Assembly: GCF_000719285.1 (NCBI RefSeq)
Contig: NZ_JOFS01000009.1
Coordinates: forward strand, 186,001-250,000
Origin: Streptomyces bicolor
Lineage (GTDB): Bacteria > Actinomycetota > Actinomycetes > Streptomycetales > Streptomycetaceae
DNA length: 64,000 nucleotides
Direction of reading: 5' to 3'
In this document: positions 33,542-43,334 of the stretch, one piece after another
Position numbering within the stretch: the stretch's first letter is position 1
Layout: each line of letters begins with the position of its first letter
The notes under the pieces: generated by a model
What the model saw: only the letters and a program-made list of their open reading frames with translations
What the model was told of the DNA's origin: nothing
Database searches by the model: none
Position numbers and translations under genes: made by a program

Positions 33542-35152
33542 TCAGCGTCCCAGCGCGCGTCTGCCGCGGCCCTGGGAGAGGACCGGCAGGTTGCGGGAGG
33601 ACTCCTGCGTGCGCGTGTCCTCCTCGATGCGCAGGGCAAGGGCCGGGCAACGGCGTACCGCGCGCAGCGCCTTGGCCTCGGCGTAGCGCGGCACCATGGC
33701 CTGGGCGACGGTCGGGAAGCCGTCGGCGCCGAGCTGGAAGACCTCCGGGAGGATGTCCGCGCACAGGCCGTGGCCCCGGCACAGCGTCCAGTCGACGTGG
33801 ATCTTCTGGCGGCTGGGGCCGTTCTCCTCCGCCTCGGCGCCGCCCGGGATGCCCGTCGGTGCCCTGCCGCCCTCGAACAGCGGCAGAACGCCCTCTACGG
33901 GCCGTCCGCAGCCGTTGCCGAGGACGTGCGCCGCGAGGTCGTCGGTGAACGCCTTGATGGTCGACTCCAGGAACATCGCGGAGCCGTCCGGGTGCGAACA
34001 CGCGCCACGCCGCTTCACGTTCTTGGCGACCTGCTTGAGCGCCTCCAGGGCGGCCGGACCACCACCGTTGAGGATGTCCTCCAAGCCGCGCGCGGCGGCC
34101 GGCAGGCCGAGGTAGCAGGGGCCGCACTGGCCGGCGCTCTCCTCGGCCAGCCACTGCGCGACGCGCAGGGACTCGCCGAGCGGGCACGTCTCCTGAGTGA
34201 TCGGCAGGATCGCGCCGGCTCCCAGCGAACCGCCCACCGCGTCCAGGGAGTTACGGGAGACGATCGCCTCGTTGACCGTCGCCGCGTCGATCCACTTGCC
34301 GTGGTAGCCGCCGGTCAGCACGCCCTGCGGGACAGGCGGGGCGCCGGCGAGCTGGAGAACGTAGCGCAGCGGCACGCCCGTCGGGACCTCGATGACCATG
34401 GGGCGGGCGACCGCGCCGGAGACCGTGAGCATGACGGTGCCCGGCTCGTCGTACAGGCCGGTGTTGCCGTAGCGCTCCGGGCCGATGCGTGCGGCGATGG
34501 CCAGCTGGGCGAACGTCTCGGCGTTGGACAGCAGGGTGGGTGCGCCGCCGACGCCGTTCTGGGAGGCGCTGACCTTGCGGCCGGGCGGGATCGCCGGGCC
34601 GCCGTCGATGGAGCGGATCACGGAGGCGGCGGCGCCGGTGACCATGCGCACCGGATTGCGCTGGACGAACGCGCGTAGCGCCGAGCGGCGGCTGTTGCTC
34701 AGGCCGCGCTCGGCGAGGGCGGCCTCCATGGACCGCTGGGTCGATTCCCGGGTGACCGCCACCACGAGCGTGCGGGCACCCAGGGCCTCGGCGCACAGCA
34801 GCGCGCCGTCCAGGATGAGATGCGGGGCACGGTTGATCATCACCGTGTCCTTGCGGCAGGCCGGTTCGTCCTCACTGCCGTTGACCACGACGACCGGCCG
34901 GACCCCGCGCTTGATGGCGGACTCGGCGACCGAGCGCAGCTTCTTGTGGAAGGGGAAGCCCGCTCCGCCGCGGCCCTTCAGGTTGATGTTCTCGGCGAGC
35001 TTGGCGAGTTGCTCGCCGCCCATCGGTTCGAGCGGCCCGTGCACCTTCAGATGCATGGGCAGATCGAGTCTTTCGACAAGGTCGAAGCCCGACGTCAGCT
35101 GGGGAAGGCCGACGACGCGGACTTCGGGGACGTCGGGCAGGGCCTCGTTCAC
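33542..35152 (-). CDS. NuoF-like flavo-iron-sulfur protein fused to a C-terminal [3Fe-4S]-type ferredoxin
   Basis: Encodes 536 residues. The N-terminal half resembles the NADH/FMN subunit NuoF: NLKGRGGAGFPF (glycine-rich NADH site) and VVNGSEDEPACRKD (FMN region). An SLBB domain follows (about 250-310). Next is SAGQCGPCYLG with a later RGACSHPDGS, matching the N3-type four-cysteine cluster. The last 90 residues are a ferredoxin with CRGHGLC ... CPALAL, the Cys-x5-Cys form of [3Fe-4S] carriers. Electron transfer between NAD(P)H, flavin, cluster and the neighbouring cytochrome is the likely role. GTG 35152 overlaps the upstream stop (GTGA), so the two are translationally coupled. Substrate unknown. 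Confidence 0.82.
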   Translation of the reverse strand: MNEALPDVPEVRVVGLPQLTSGFDLVERLDLPMHLKVHGPLEPMGGEQLAKLAENINLKGRGGAGFPFHKKLRSVAESAIKRGVRPVVVVNGSEDEPACRKDTVMINRAPHLILDGALLCAEALGARTLVVAVTRESTQRSMEAALAERGLSNSRRSALRAFVQRNPVRMVTGAAASVIRSIDGGPAIPPGRKVSASQNGVGGAPTLLSNAETFAQLAIAARIGPERYGNTGLYDEPGTVMLTVSGAVARPMVIEVPTGVPLRYVLQLAGAPPVPQGVLTGGYHGKWIDAATVNEAIVSRNSLDAVGGSLGAGAILPITQETCPLGESLRVAQWLAEESAGQCGPCYLGLPAAARGLEDILNGGGPAALEALKQVAKNVKRRGACSHPDGSAMFLESTIKAFTDDLAAHVLGNGCGRPVEGVLPLFEGGRAPTGIPGGAEAEENGPSRQKIHVDWTLCRGHGLCADILPEVFQLGADGFPTVAQAMVPRYAEAKALRAVRRCPALALRIEEDTRTQESSRNLPVLSQGRGRRALGR

Positions 35153-36495
35153 TTAAAGCCTCCGGAAGGCGTGTTCCAAGGTTCGCCCGAACCCGGTGCG
35201 TCGAAGTCGTAGGAGGCACCGGGCATTGTTTCAGTGGCGGGACCGCTGTTGTTGTACGTGTCGTTCTGGTTGTACGTGCCGAAGACGGCGTTCGTCTCAG
35301 CGGTGTCGTACACATCACTCGAGCCGTAGCCCGAAGCGCCCGAGCCGTAGCTCGAGGCGCCTGAATTGTCATAGACAGGGATGTTGTATCCCGTGTCGTT
35401 GAGCGGGTCGTAGGCCGACGGGGGTGCCTCGCCGACCGGCGGCGGGGAGGGGATCGGCCAGTTGCCGGTGCCGCCGCCTGCGCCGTCGACGCGTGGGATC
35501 GCCTCCGTCGGCTGCATGTCCAGCGGCAGGTCCATGCGCGCGGTCTGGTCGGCGTACGGCTGCTGTTGCCGTCCGCGGGAGCGCGGGTTGACGGCGCGGT
35601 AGGCGGCTGCGAAGCCGGCCGTGGTCTCCGCGGCCGACGGGGCCTGGGAGGGCATGCCGGGCAGGGGGCCGCTCCGTTCGTCGCGCGACCGGCGGGACGA
35701 ACGGGACGGGCGCTGGTCCTCGTAGCCCGGCAGTGCGGAGCCGGACGCCGCCCTGGCGCGGCTCTCCTCCAGGTCCTCGCGGGCCCCCGGCTCGTTGCCG
35801 ATGATCTGGGCGATCCGGTCGGCGAACCTGCGCTTGACCGGGCGCGGGGCGGCGCGCAGCGCGAGGGCCGCGGCGACGGCGACGACGCAGAGCTCGTAGC
35901 AGACCATGAAGAACGTCGCCGCCGGGCGGCCGGCGAACAGTCCGTGGATCAGTGCGGCGCACCAGGCCGGGTAGGCCAGCATGTGCATGGCGCGCCAGCG
36001 CGCGGCGACCGGCGCGGGGGAGGCGAACTGGTTGCGCAGCGCGCCGGTCACGCCCACGAAGATCATGAGCAGTGCGGCCAGTGAGCCCAGGCCGATGAGG
36101 AAGGCGCTGCCCGGGATCTCGTCGCCGCCGAAGACGAAGAGGCTGAAGGGGATCAGGGCGGCGATCGGGCTGGCGTGGTCCAGGGCCAGCTTGACGCCGA
36201 TGTGCACCAGGAGGAACGCGATCGACGCCACGGCGGTCACCCGGTGGATGCCCTGCGCGATGATCCGCTGGCGGGTGTTGAGGATCATCCGGTCCTGGGC
36301 GACGAGGCCCCAGATCACCGAGCAGGTGAGGCAGACGAGCGACAGGACACCGGCACCGAAGTTGAGGAACTCCTGGAGCCAGGTGCCGCCGAGCAGCACG
36401 ACCAGGGGTATGAGCAGCAGAACAGCAGCGGTCGCCACCCCGTAGGCCGACCGGCCCGTCCTGGGGAGCGAACTGTTACTACGACGAGGGTTCAT
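35149..36495 (-). CDS. Cytochrome-b-like (ferric-reductase-type) membrane protein with disordered tail
   Basis: Encodes 448 residues. About six membrane helices fill residues 10-230. Two helices each carry paired histidines about 13-14 apart: GIHRVTAV...LLVHIG and AMHMLAY...LIHGLF. This spacing is what two stacked b-type haems need in ferric-reductase/NOX-type proteins. The cytosolic C-terminal 200 residues are low-complexity (Gly/Ser/Tyr/Asn-rich) and ends SGEPWNTPSGGFK. ATG 36495 is chosen over an in-frame start at 36555 because of CGGAG 9 nt upstream. It is the first gene of a two-gene operon with the NuoF-like fusion. Confidence 0.78.
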   Translation of the reverse strand: MNPRRSNSSLPRTGRSAYGVATAAVLLLIPLVVLLGGTWLQEFLNFGAGVLSLVCLTCSVIWGLVAQDRMILNTRQRIIAQGIHRVTAVASIAFLLVHIGVKLALDHASPIAALIPFSLFVFGGDEIPGSAFLIGLGSLAALLMIFVGVTGALRNQFASPAPVAARWRAMHMLAYPAWCAALIHGLFAGRPAATFFMVCYELCVVAVAAALALRAAPRPVKRRFADRIAQIIGNEPGAREDLEESRARAASGSALPGYEDQRPSRSSRRSRDERSGPLPGMPSQAPSAAETTAGFAAAYRAVNPRSRGRQQQPYADQTARMDLPLDMQPTEAIPRVDGAGGGTGNWPIPSPPPVGEAPPSAYDPLNDTGYNIPVYDNSGASSYGSGASGYGSSDVYDTAETNAVFGTYNQNDTYNNSGPATETMPGASYDFDAPGSGEPWNTPSGGFK

Positions 36496-36798
36496 GGGGG
36501 CAACTCCGAGCGGTTCGGGAAGGCGGTCCCGGTGCCGCACTCTAAGTGGCTCCATACCGGGGGGTACGGCGTTTGAGTTATTGCGTTGTTATCTGCGGGC
36601 AGCGAGGGGCGTGCGATGTCCCTTAGCGACTGTTACGCCAGGTAACAATTGAACGTTTTTCAGCTTTTCGAGGTCTTCACAACCCTCAGGTACGGAACCC
36701 GGGGCGCCGTTGTTCACGCGCGCCCCCGCCGAAAGCCCGCCCGCGCCCCCGTCGAAAGCCCGTCGCGACCCGCTCCGGCGCTGCGGTACCCTGACGCC
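36496..36798. other. Intergenic region upstream of the leuS leader
   Basis: It holds the divergent promoter region for the redox operon and leuS. The first 160 bp are less GC-rich (GTTATTGCGTTGTTATC and CAGGTAACAATTGAACG), unlike the surrounding coding DNA. No convincing reading frame is present. Confidence 0.5.
36787..36792 (+). promoter_or_regulatory. -10 element for the leuS leader transcript
   Basis: TACCCT, ending 6 nt before the leader peptide ATG, as at proA and 24651. It predicts a transcript that starts at the leader start codon. Confidence 0.55.
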
Positions 36799-36837
36799 AT
36801 GCGTGCCGTACGCCTTCTGCTTAGCGGGCCGCGCTGA
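36799..36837 (+). CDS. leuL: leuS leader peptide (12 aa, three consecutive Leu)
   Basis: Encodes [12 protein letters not shown] with Leu codons CTT-CTG-CTT at 36814-36822, then a stop. Downstream come a pause-type hairpin CCGACCA (36844-36850) / TGGTCGG (36865-36871) and a terminator at 36885-36909. GCCGCGCT over the end of the leader (36828-36835) can instead pair with GGCGCGGC (36876-36883). This is the arrangement of ribosome-mediated attenuation: slow Leu codon decoding would favour readthrough. Attenuators upstream of Streptomyces leuS have been predicted in comparative studies (recalled). The leader seems to be translated without a 5' UTR. Confidence 0.75.
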   Translation: MRAVRLLLSGPR

Positions 36838-36884
36838 TCAGTCCCGACCACCGGGCGAATCGGATGGTCGGAATCGGCGCGGCG

Positions 36885-36909
36885 TCCCCTCCTGTGCGAG
36901 GGGATTTTT
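36885..36909 (+). terminator. Attenuator terminator of leuS
   Basis: TCCCCTC (36885-36891), loop CTGTGC, GAGGGGA (36898-36904), then TTTTT (36905-36909), a rare true T-tract in this sequence, 55 bp before leuS. Confidence 0.85.
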
Positions 36910-36964
36910 CGTTTCCAGAGAACCGCAGCCGCTGGCAGAGACGATCGATGGAGCTTTGAGGATC

Positions 36965-39847
<2,883 letters not shown>

Positions 39848-39890
39848 GCCTCCGGCGGTTGGGCCCGGCCTGAGTGGCCAGGGCTGGGCC

Positions 39891-40138
39891 GGTTCCGTGA
39901 TCGTGGCGTAGGCCTCAGAGCGGCCGTGAGCGTGACGAGCGGCTCGGGGACGGTGAGCGCTGGGCGCTGGGCACGTTCGGGTGCCGTGAGTGTCGGGCTG
40001 GTTCGGAGCTGCCGTGAGCGGGCTGATGGCTCGGGGCGGCTCTGAGGGTGACCGATGGCTAGGGGCGGCCGTCAGCGTGGCGGGCGGCTCCGGGCGGGCG
40101 TGAGTGTGACGGATGTCTCGGGTGATCCTGGCTCGGGG
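39891..40138. repeat. Degenerate about 29-bp tandem repeat array (about eight units)
   Basis: Between leuS and the next gene, units with consensus CGGCCGTGAGCG, then TGACGGATGG, then CTCGGGG recur at about 39891, 39921, 39951, 39981, 40008, 40037, 40066 and 40095, with a half unit at 40123. Lengths run 27-31 bp and identity is partial. No reading frame runs through in a convincing way. The 402-bp gap holds no other gene. Confidence 0.65.
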
Positions 40139-40249
40139 TGATCCCCTACGGGCAGGTTCGGGGTTCTGCTGGAACTCCGGGCCTGCCTGCTGCGTTTACC
40201 GTTGAAGAGTGACGCGGCGTGGTGTCGTGGTCGGCCGGAGGAGGAGCTC

Positions 40250-41017
40250 GTGGATGCAGTGATCGCAGTCGTCGCCCTGCTCTTCGTGCTCTTCGTCGCG
40301 CTGGGGGCGTACGCCACGGTGAAGGTGGTCGGCGCCGCCAAACGCCGTGTGGACCAGACGATCACACACGCCCGGCGCACGGTCGAGAACCACACCCTGC
40401 GGGCCAAGTCCCTGGCCCAGCCGGGCCCGGCGGGCGAACTCGCCCAGCTGCGGCTGAAGCTGCGCACCTCCATGCGGGCCACCCAGGACGCGCTGGAGGC
40501 GGGCGCGGGCGAGGACGAGTCCCTCAAGGAGTCCCTCGGCCTCTTCCACCGCCTCAGCGCCCACGGACACGAACTGGACGCCGAACTGCGGCGGCTGGAG
40601 TCCGAGCCGGACCGTGCGCAGCTCGCCGAGAGACTGCCCGAGCTGCGTGAGCGCACCGAGCGCATCGTGCAGTCGGCGGACTCCCTGCGCTGGGCCGCGC
40701 GCGACCGGGCCCGCCGCTTCGCCGAGGACGACCTGGACACCCTCGGCGCGCAGATCGACGTGGAGACCGGCGCCCTGCGGCACTGGCAGACGACGGAGCC
40801 CTCCTCGTCCTCGACGCCGCCGGACGGCTTGTCGTCGACGCCGCCCCCGTGGCCCGAGGCACCGGCCCCCGAGGCCGCCGCGACGACAGAGCAGACCTGG
40901 CCGGACACCCCACGGACACAGCGGGCCGAGGAGCCGACCAGGCCCGCCATCACTCCGCCCGACCCCCGCCCGACATATCCCTGGCAGAAGAAGGCCCGCC
41001 CCGAGAGCACGACTTGA
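40250..41017 (+). CDS. Membrane-anchored coiled-coil protein of unknown function
   Basis: Encodes 255 residues from GTG 40250 (GGAGGAGGAG upstream). A membrane helix opens the protein (VDAVIAVVALLFVLFVALGAY, in short form). Then a long heptad-rich segment follows (about 35-185, RRLESEPDRAQLAERLPELR and RWAARDRARRFAEDDLDTLG), then a Pro/Ser/Thr-rich disordered tail ending PWQKKARPESTT. This resembles a membrane-tethered scaffold. There is no enzymatic motif. It lies between the repeat array and degV, and I do not recognise a family. Confidence 0.75.
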   Translation: MDAVIAVVALLFVLFVALGAYATVKVVGAAKRRVDQTITHARRTVENHTLRAKSLAQPGPAGELAQLRLKLRTSMRATQDALEAGAGEDESLKESLGLFHRLSAHGHELDAELRRLESEPDRAQLAERLPELRERTERIVQSADSLRWAARDRARRFAEDDLDTLGAQIDVETGALRHWQTTEPSSSSTPPDGLSSTPPPWPEAPAPEAAATTEQTWPDTPRTQRAEEPTRPAITPPDPRPTYPWQKKARPESTT

Positions 41018-41097
41018 GCCCGCGTGAGCACGCGGTGATCAGGCCAAGGCATGCCCGGCCGAGCGGGGTCGGGCTGCCGCCCGGGCGCTACGCCAGG

Positions 41098-41113
41098 TAA
41101 CCTCCAGCTCATG
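41098..41113 (+). promoter_or_regulatory. -10 element directly before degV
   Basis: TAACCT (41098-41103) ends 7 nt before ATG 41111, with no clear Shine-Dalgarno. Confidence 0.4.
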
Positions 41114-41956
41114 TCCCGCCATGTCGCGATCGTCACCGATTCAACGGCCTACCTGCCGCCGCGGACGATGGAGCGCCACGGCATCACCGCGGTACCCCTG
41201 ACCGTGGTCCTCGGCGATCAGGCGCTGGACGAGGGCACCGAGATCTCTACCCGTTCCCTCGCCCAGGCGTTGCAGAAGCGACGCCCCGTCACCACCTCGC
41301 GCCCAAGCCCCCAGGTCTTCGCGGAGCACTACCGCAAGGTCGCCGAGTCCGGCGCCACCGGCATCGTCTCCCTGCACCTGTCCGCCGAGCTCTCCGGCAC
41401 CTACGACGCGGCGGTCCTCGCGGCGCGCGAGGCGCCGGTGCCGGTGCGGGTGGTGGACACCGGGATGATCGCCATGGCGCTCGGCTTCTGCGCGCTCGCC
41501 GCGGCCGAGGCGGCGGAGACGGGCGGCACGGTGGACGACGCCGTGACGGCCGCGGAGAAGCGAGCCGGGGCCACGGCCGCCTACTTCTACGTCGACACCC
41601 TCGACTATCTGCGCCGCGGTGGCCGCATCGGTGCCGCGCAGGCCCTGCTGGGCTCCGCACTCGCGGTGAAGCCGCTGCTGCAGCTGGAGGGCGGGCGGAT
41701 CGGCCCACTGGAGAAGGTGCGGACGGCGTCCAAGGCGATCGCCCGCCTGGAGGAGATCGCGGCTGACCGGGCCGGCAGCGCACAGGTCGACATCGCGGTG
41801 CACCATCTCGCCGCCCCCGACCGGGCGTCGGCGCTGGCGGACCGGTTGCGGGCGCGGGTGCCGGGGCTGGCGGAACTGCATGTGAGTGAGGTGGGGGCGG
41901 TGATCGGCGCGCATACGGGGCCTGGGTTGCTGGGGGTTGTGGTTTCGCCGCGGTGA
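41111..41956 (+). CDS. DegV family fatty-acid-binding protein
   Basis: Encodes 281 residues with the DegV pattern: AIVTDSTAYLP at the N-terminus, TSRPSPQVF, SLHLSAELSGTYDAA, a VDTGMIAMALG helix, DTLDYLRRGGRIG, VKPLLQLEGGRI, and the ending VGAVIGAHTGPGLLGVVV. DegV proteins bind one fatty acid. In other Gram-positives (as FakB) they present it to FakA for phosphorylation. No fakA gene is in this window. It precedes the com genes with a 139-bp gap that contains TTATCCACAA. Confidence 0.9.
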   Translation: MSRHVAIVTDSTAYLPPRTMERHGITAVPLTVVLGDQALDEGTEISTRSLAQALQKRRPVTTSRPSPQVFAEHYRKVAESGATGIVSLHLSAELSGTYDAAVLAAREAPVPVRVVDTGMIAMALGFCALAAAEAAETGGTVDDAVTAAEKRAGATAAYFYVDTLDYLRRGGRIGAAQALLGSALAVKPLLQLEGGRIGPLEKVRTASKAIARLEEIAADRAGSAQVDIAVHHLAAPDRASALADRLRARVPGLAELHVSEVGAVIGAHTGPGLLGVVVSPR

Positions 41957-42095
41957 CGAGCCCCGCAGGTGTGTGAATCGCTCTCGCGTGCATGAGCCAC
42001 TCTTGTGGGTGGCTGAGTTATCCACAACTGGGCGGTAATCCCCGGGTATTGAGCAAGATCATCGCGAGTAGGGCGAGGTGTCCGATCCTCGTCGC

Positions 42096-43334
42096 ATGGC
42101 ACTTCGATCACGTACACGTACGGGCACCCGGACACGCCCTCTCGCGGGCACACGCACACGCACGACGACTGTGACCAGCGGCCCGGGCCGCGGCCCTCAC
42201 TCCGACGTTCGCGCTCGTCATCGACGCCTGCGTGACCGTGGGCGGGCACGGCAACGGGAGGCATCGGCGGAGGAACTGCGCCGCCGGGCGGAGGTGATTT
42301 TCGCCGAACGGGCCGTGGAGTGGCGGGAGTCGGGGGCGGGGCCGCCGAGGGTGGGGACGCAGGTCCCGGAGGACGGCGTGGCGCCGGGTCCGGATGTTCG
42401 GCGTGGGGGTACGGGGGTGCGTCCGCAGGGCCCGCCTGTTGACGTGGCTGTGAGCTCCGATGTCCCGCCCGGTGAGGCGATGCCGGGCTCGGGTGTGGCG
42501 GATGCCGGTGCGGTCGGCGGGGCAGGGCTCGGCGACGTGGTGGATGCGGGTGTGGTCGGCGGATCCGGTCATGGCGCTGATTCCGGGAGCAGTGACTCCC
42601 GCACCGGGGACTGGCGGGCGCGGGCCGGGCTGGCGCTGCGGGAGCGGATGCCGGTCTGGTTGCAGGCGAGGTGTGGGCTGGAGCGGCGGAGTGTGGTCGC
42701 GCTCACCGTGGTGCTGGTCCTGGCCGCCGGGTTCGCCGCACAGCACTTCTGGAGTGGCCGGACACAGTCCGTGCGGGCGCCCGAGGTGGTGCGGGCGGTG
42801 GCCCCGTACGGGGGTGGGGAGCCGGGTGAGGAAGCCGGGGCGGGTGCCTCGGCGGCTGCCGGTGTCCCGGGTGCCGCGGGCACGGCAGCGGCGGAGATCG
42901 TGGTGGACGTCAGCGGCAAGGTGCGCGAGCCGGGGATCCATCGCCTCCCGGCGGGCTCGCGGGTCGCGGACGCGTTGCGCGCGGCCGGTGGAGTGCGTCC
43001 CGGCACGAACACCGACGCCCTCAACCGGGCCCGGTTCCTGGTGGACGGTGAGCAGGTGATCGTCGGCGGTCCGGCAGCGGTCCCCGGCGCGGCGTCCGGC
43101 ACGGGCTCGGGCGGCGTCGCTGTCGGCGGTGCGGCGCCCACGGCGCCGGTCTCCCTCAACACGGCAACCGTCGACCAGCTCGACACTCTCCCGGGCGTCG
43201 GCCCGGTGCTGGCCCAGCACATCGTCGACTACCGCACCCAGCACGGCGGCTTCCGTTCCGTGGACGAACTGCAGGAAGTCAACGGCATCGGCACCCGTCG
43301 TTTCGCAGATCTCCGGAATCTCGTACGGCCATGA
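42096..43334 (+). CDS. comEA: ComEA-like DNA-binding competence protein
   Basis: Encodes 412 residues from ATG 42096 (GTG 42078 is in frame). The N-terminal 200 residues are basic then low-complexity, without domain. A membrane helix (VVALTVVLVLAAGFAAQHFW) lies at about residues 205-224. Then comes an SLBB domain (IVVDVSGKVREPGIHRLPAG) and a helix-hairpin-helix DNA-binding pair (SLNTATVDQLDTLPGVGPVL and EVNGIGTRRFADLRNLV). In competent bacteria ComEA binds incoming dsDNA outside the membrane. The Streptomyces N-terminal extension is unusually long. Its stop overlaps comEC by four bases. GATCCT 6 nt before the ATG suggests a leaderless message. Confidence 0.85.
   Translation: MALRSRTRTGTRTRPLAGTRTRTTTVTSGPGRGPHSDVRARHRRLRDRGRARQREASAEELRRRAEVIFAERAVEWRESGAGPPRVGTQVPEDGVAPGPDVRRGGTGVRPQGPPVDVAVSSDVPPGEAMPGSGVADAGAVGGAGLGDVVDAGVVGGSGHGADSGSSDSRTGDWRARAGLALRERMPVWLQARCGLERRSVVALTVVLVLAAGFAAQHFWSGRTQSVRAPEVVRAVAPYGGGEPGEEAGAGASAAAGVPGAAGTAAAEIVVDVSGKVREPGIHRLPAGSRVADALRAAGGVRPGTNTDALNRARFLVDGEQVIVGGPAAVPGAASGTGSGGVAVGGAAPTAPVSLNTATVDQLDTLPGVGPVLAQHIVDYRTQHGGFRSVDELQEVNGIGTRRFADLRNLVRP

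Noticed and set aside
36710..36964. N-terminal extension of LeuRS through the leader region
   Set aside because: It would read through the attenuator and its terminator; LeuRS length and the RBS support ATG 36965.
39891..40138. CRISPR array in the leuS downstream repeats
   Set aside because: Units are contiguous, degenerate and lack unique spacers; no cas genes nearby.
42018..42027. TTATCCACAA, a perfect DnaA-box match before comEA
   Set aside because: A single box with no cluster and no oriC genes nearby; this decamer is frequent between Streptomyces genes.
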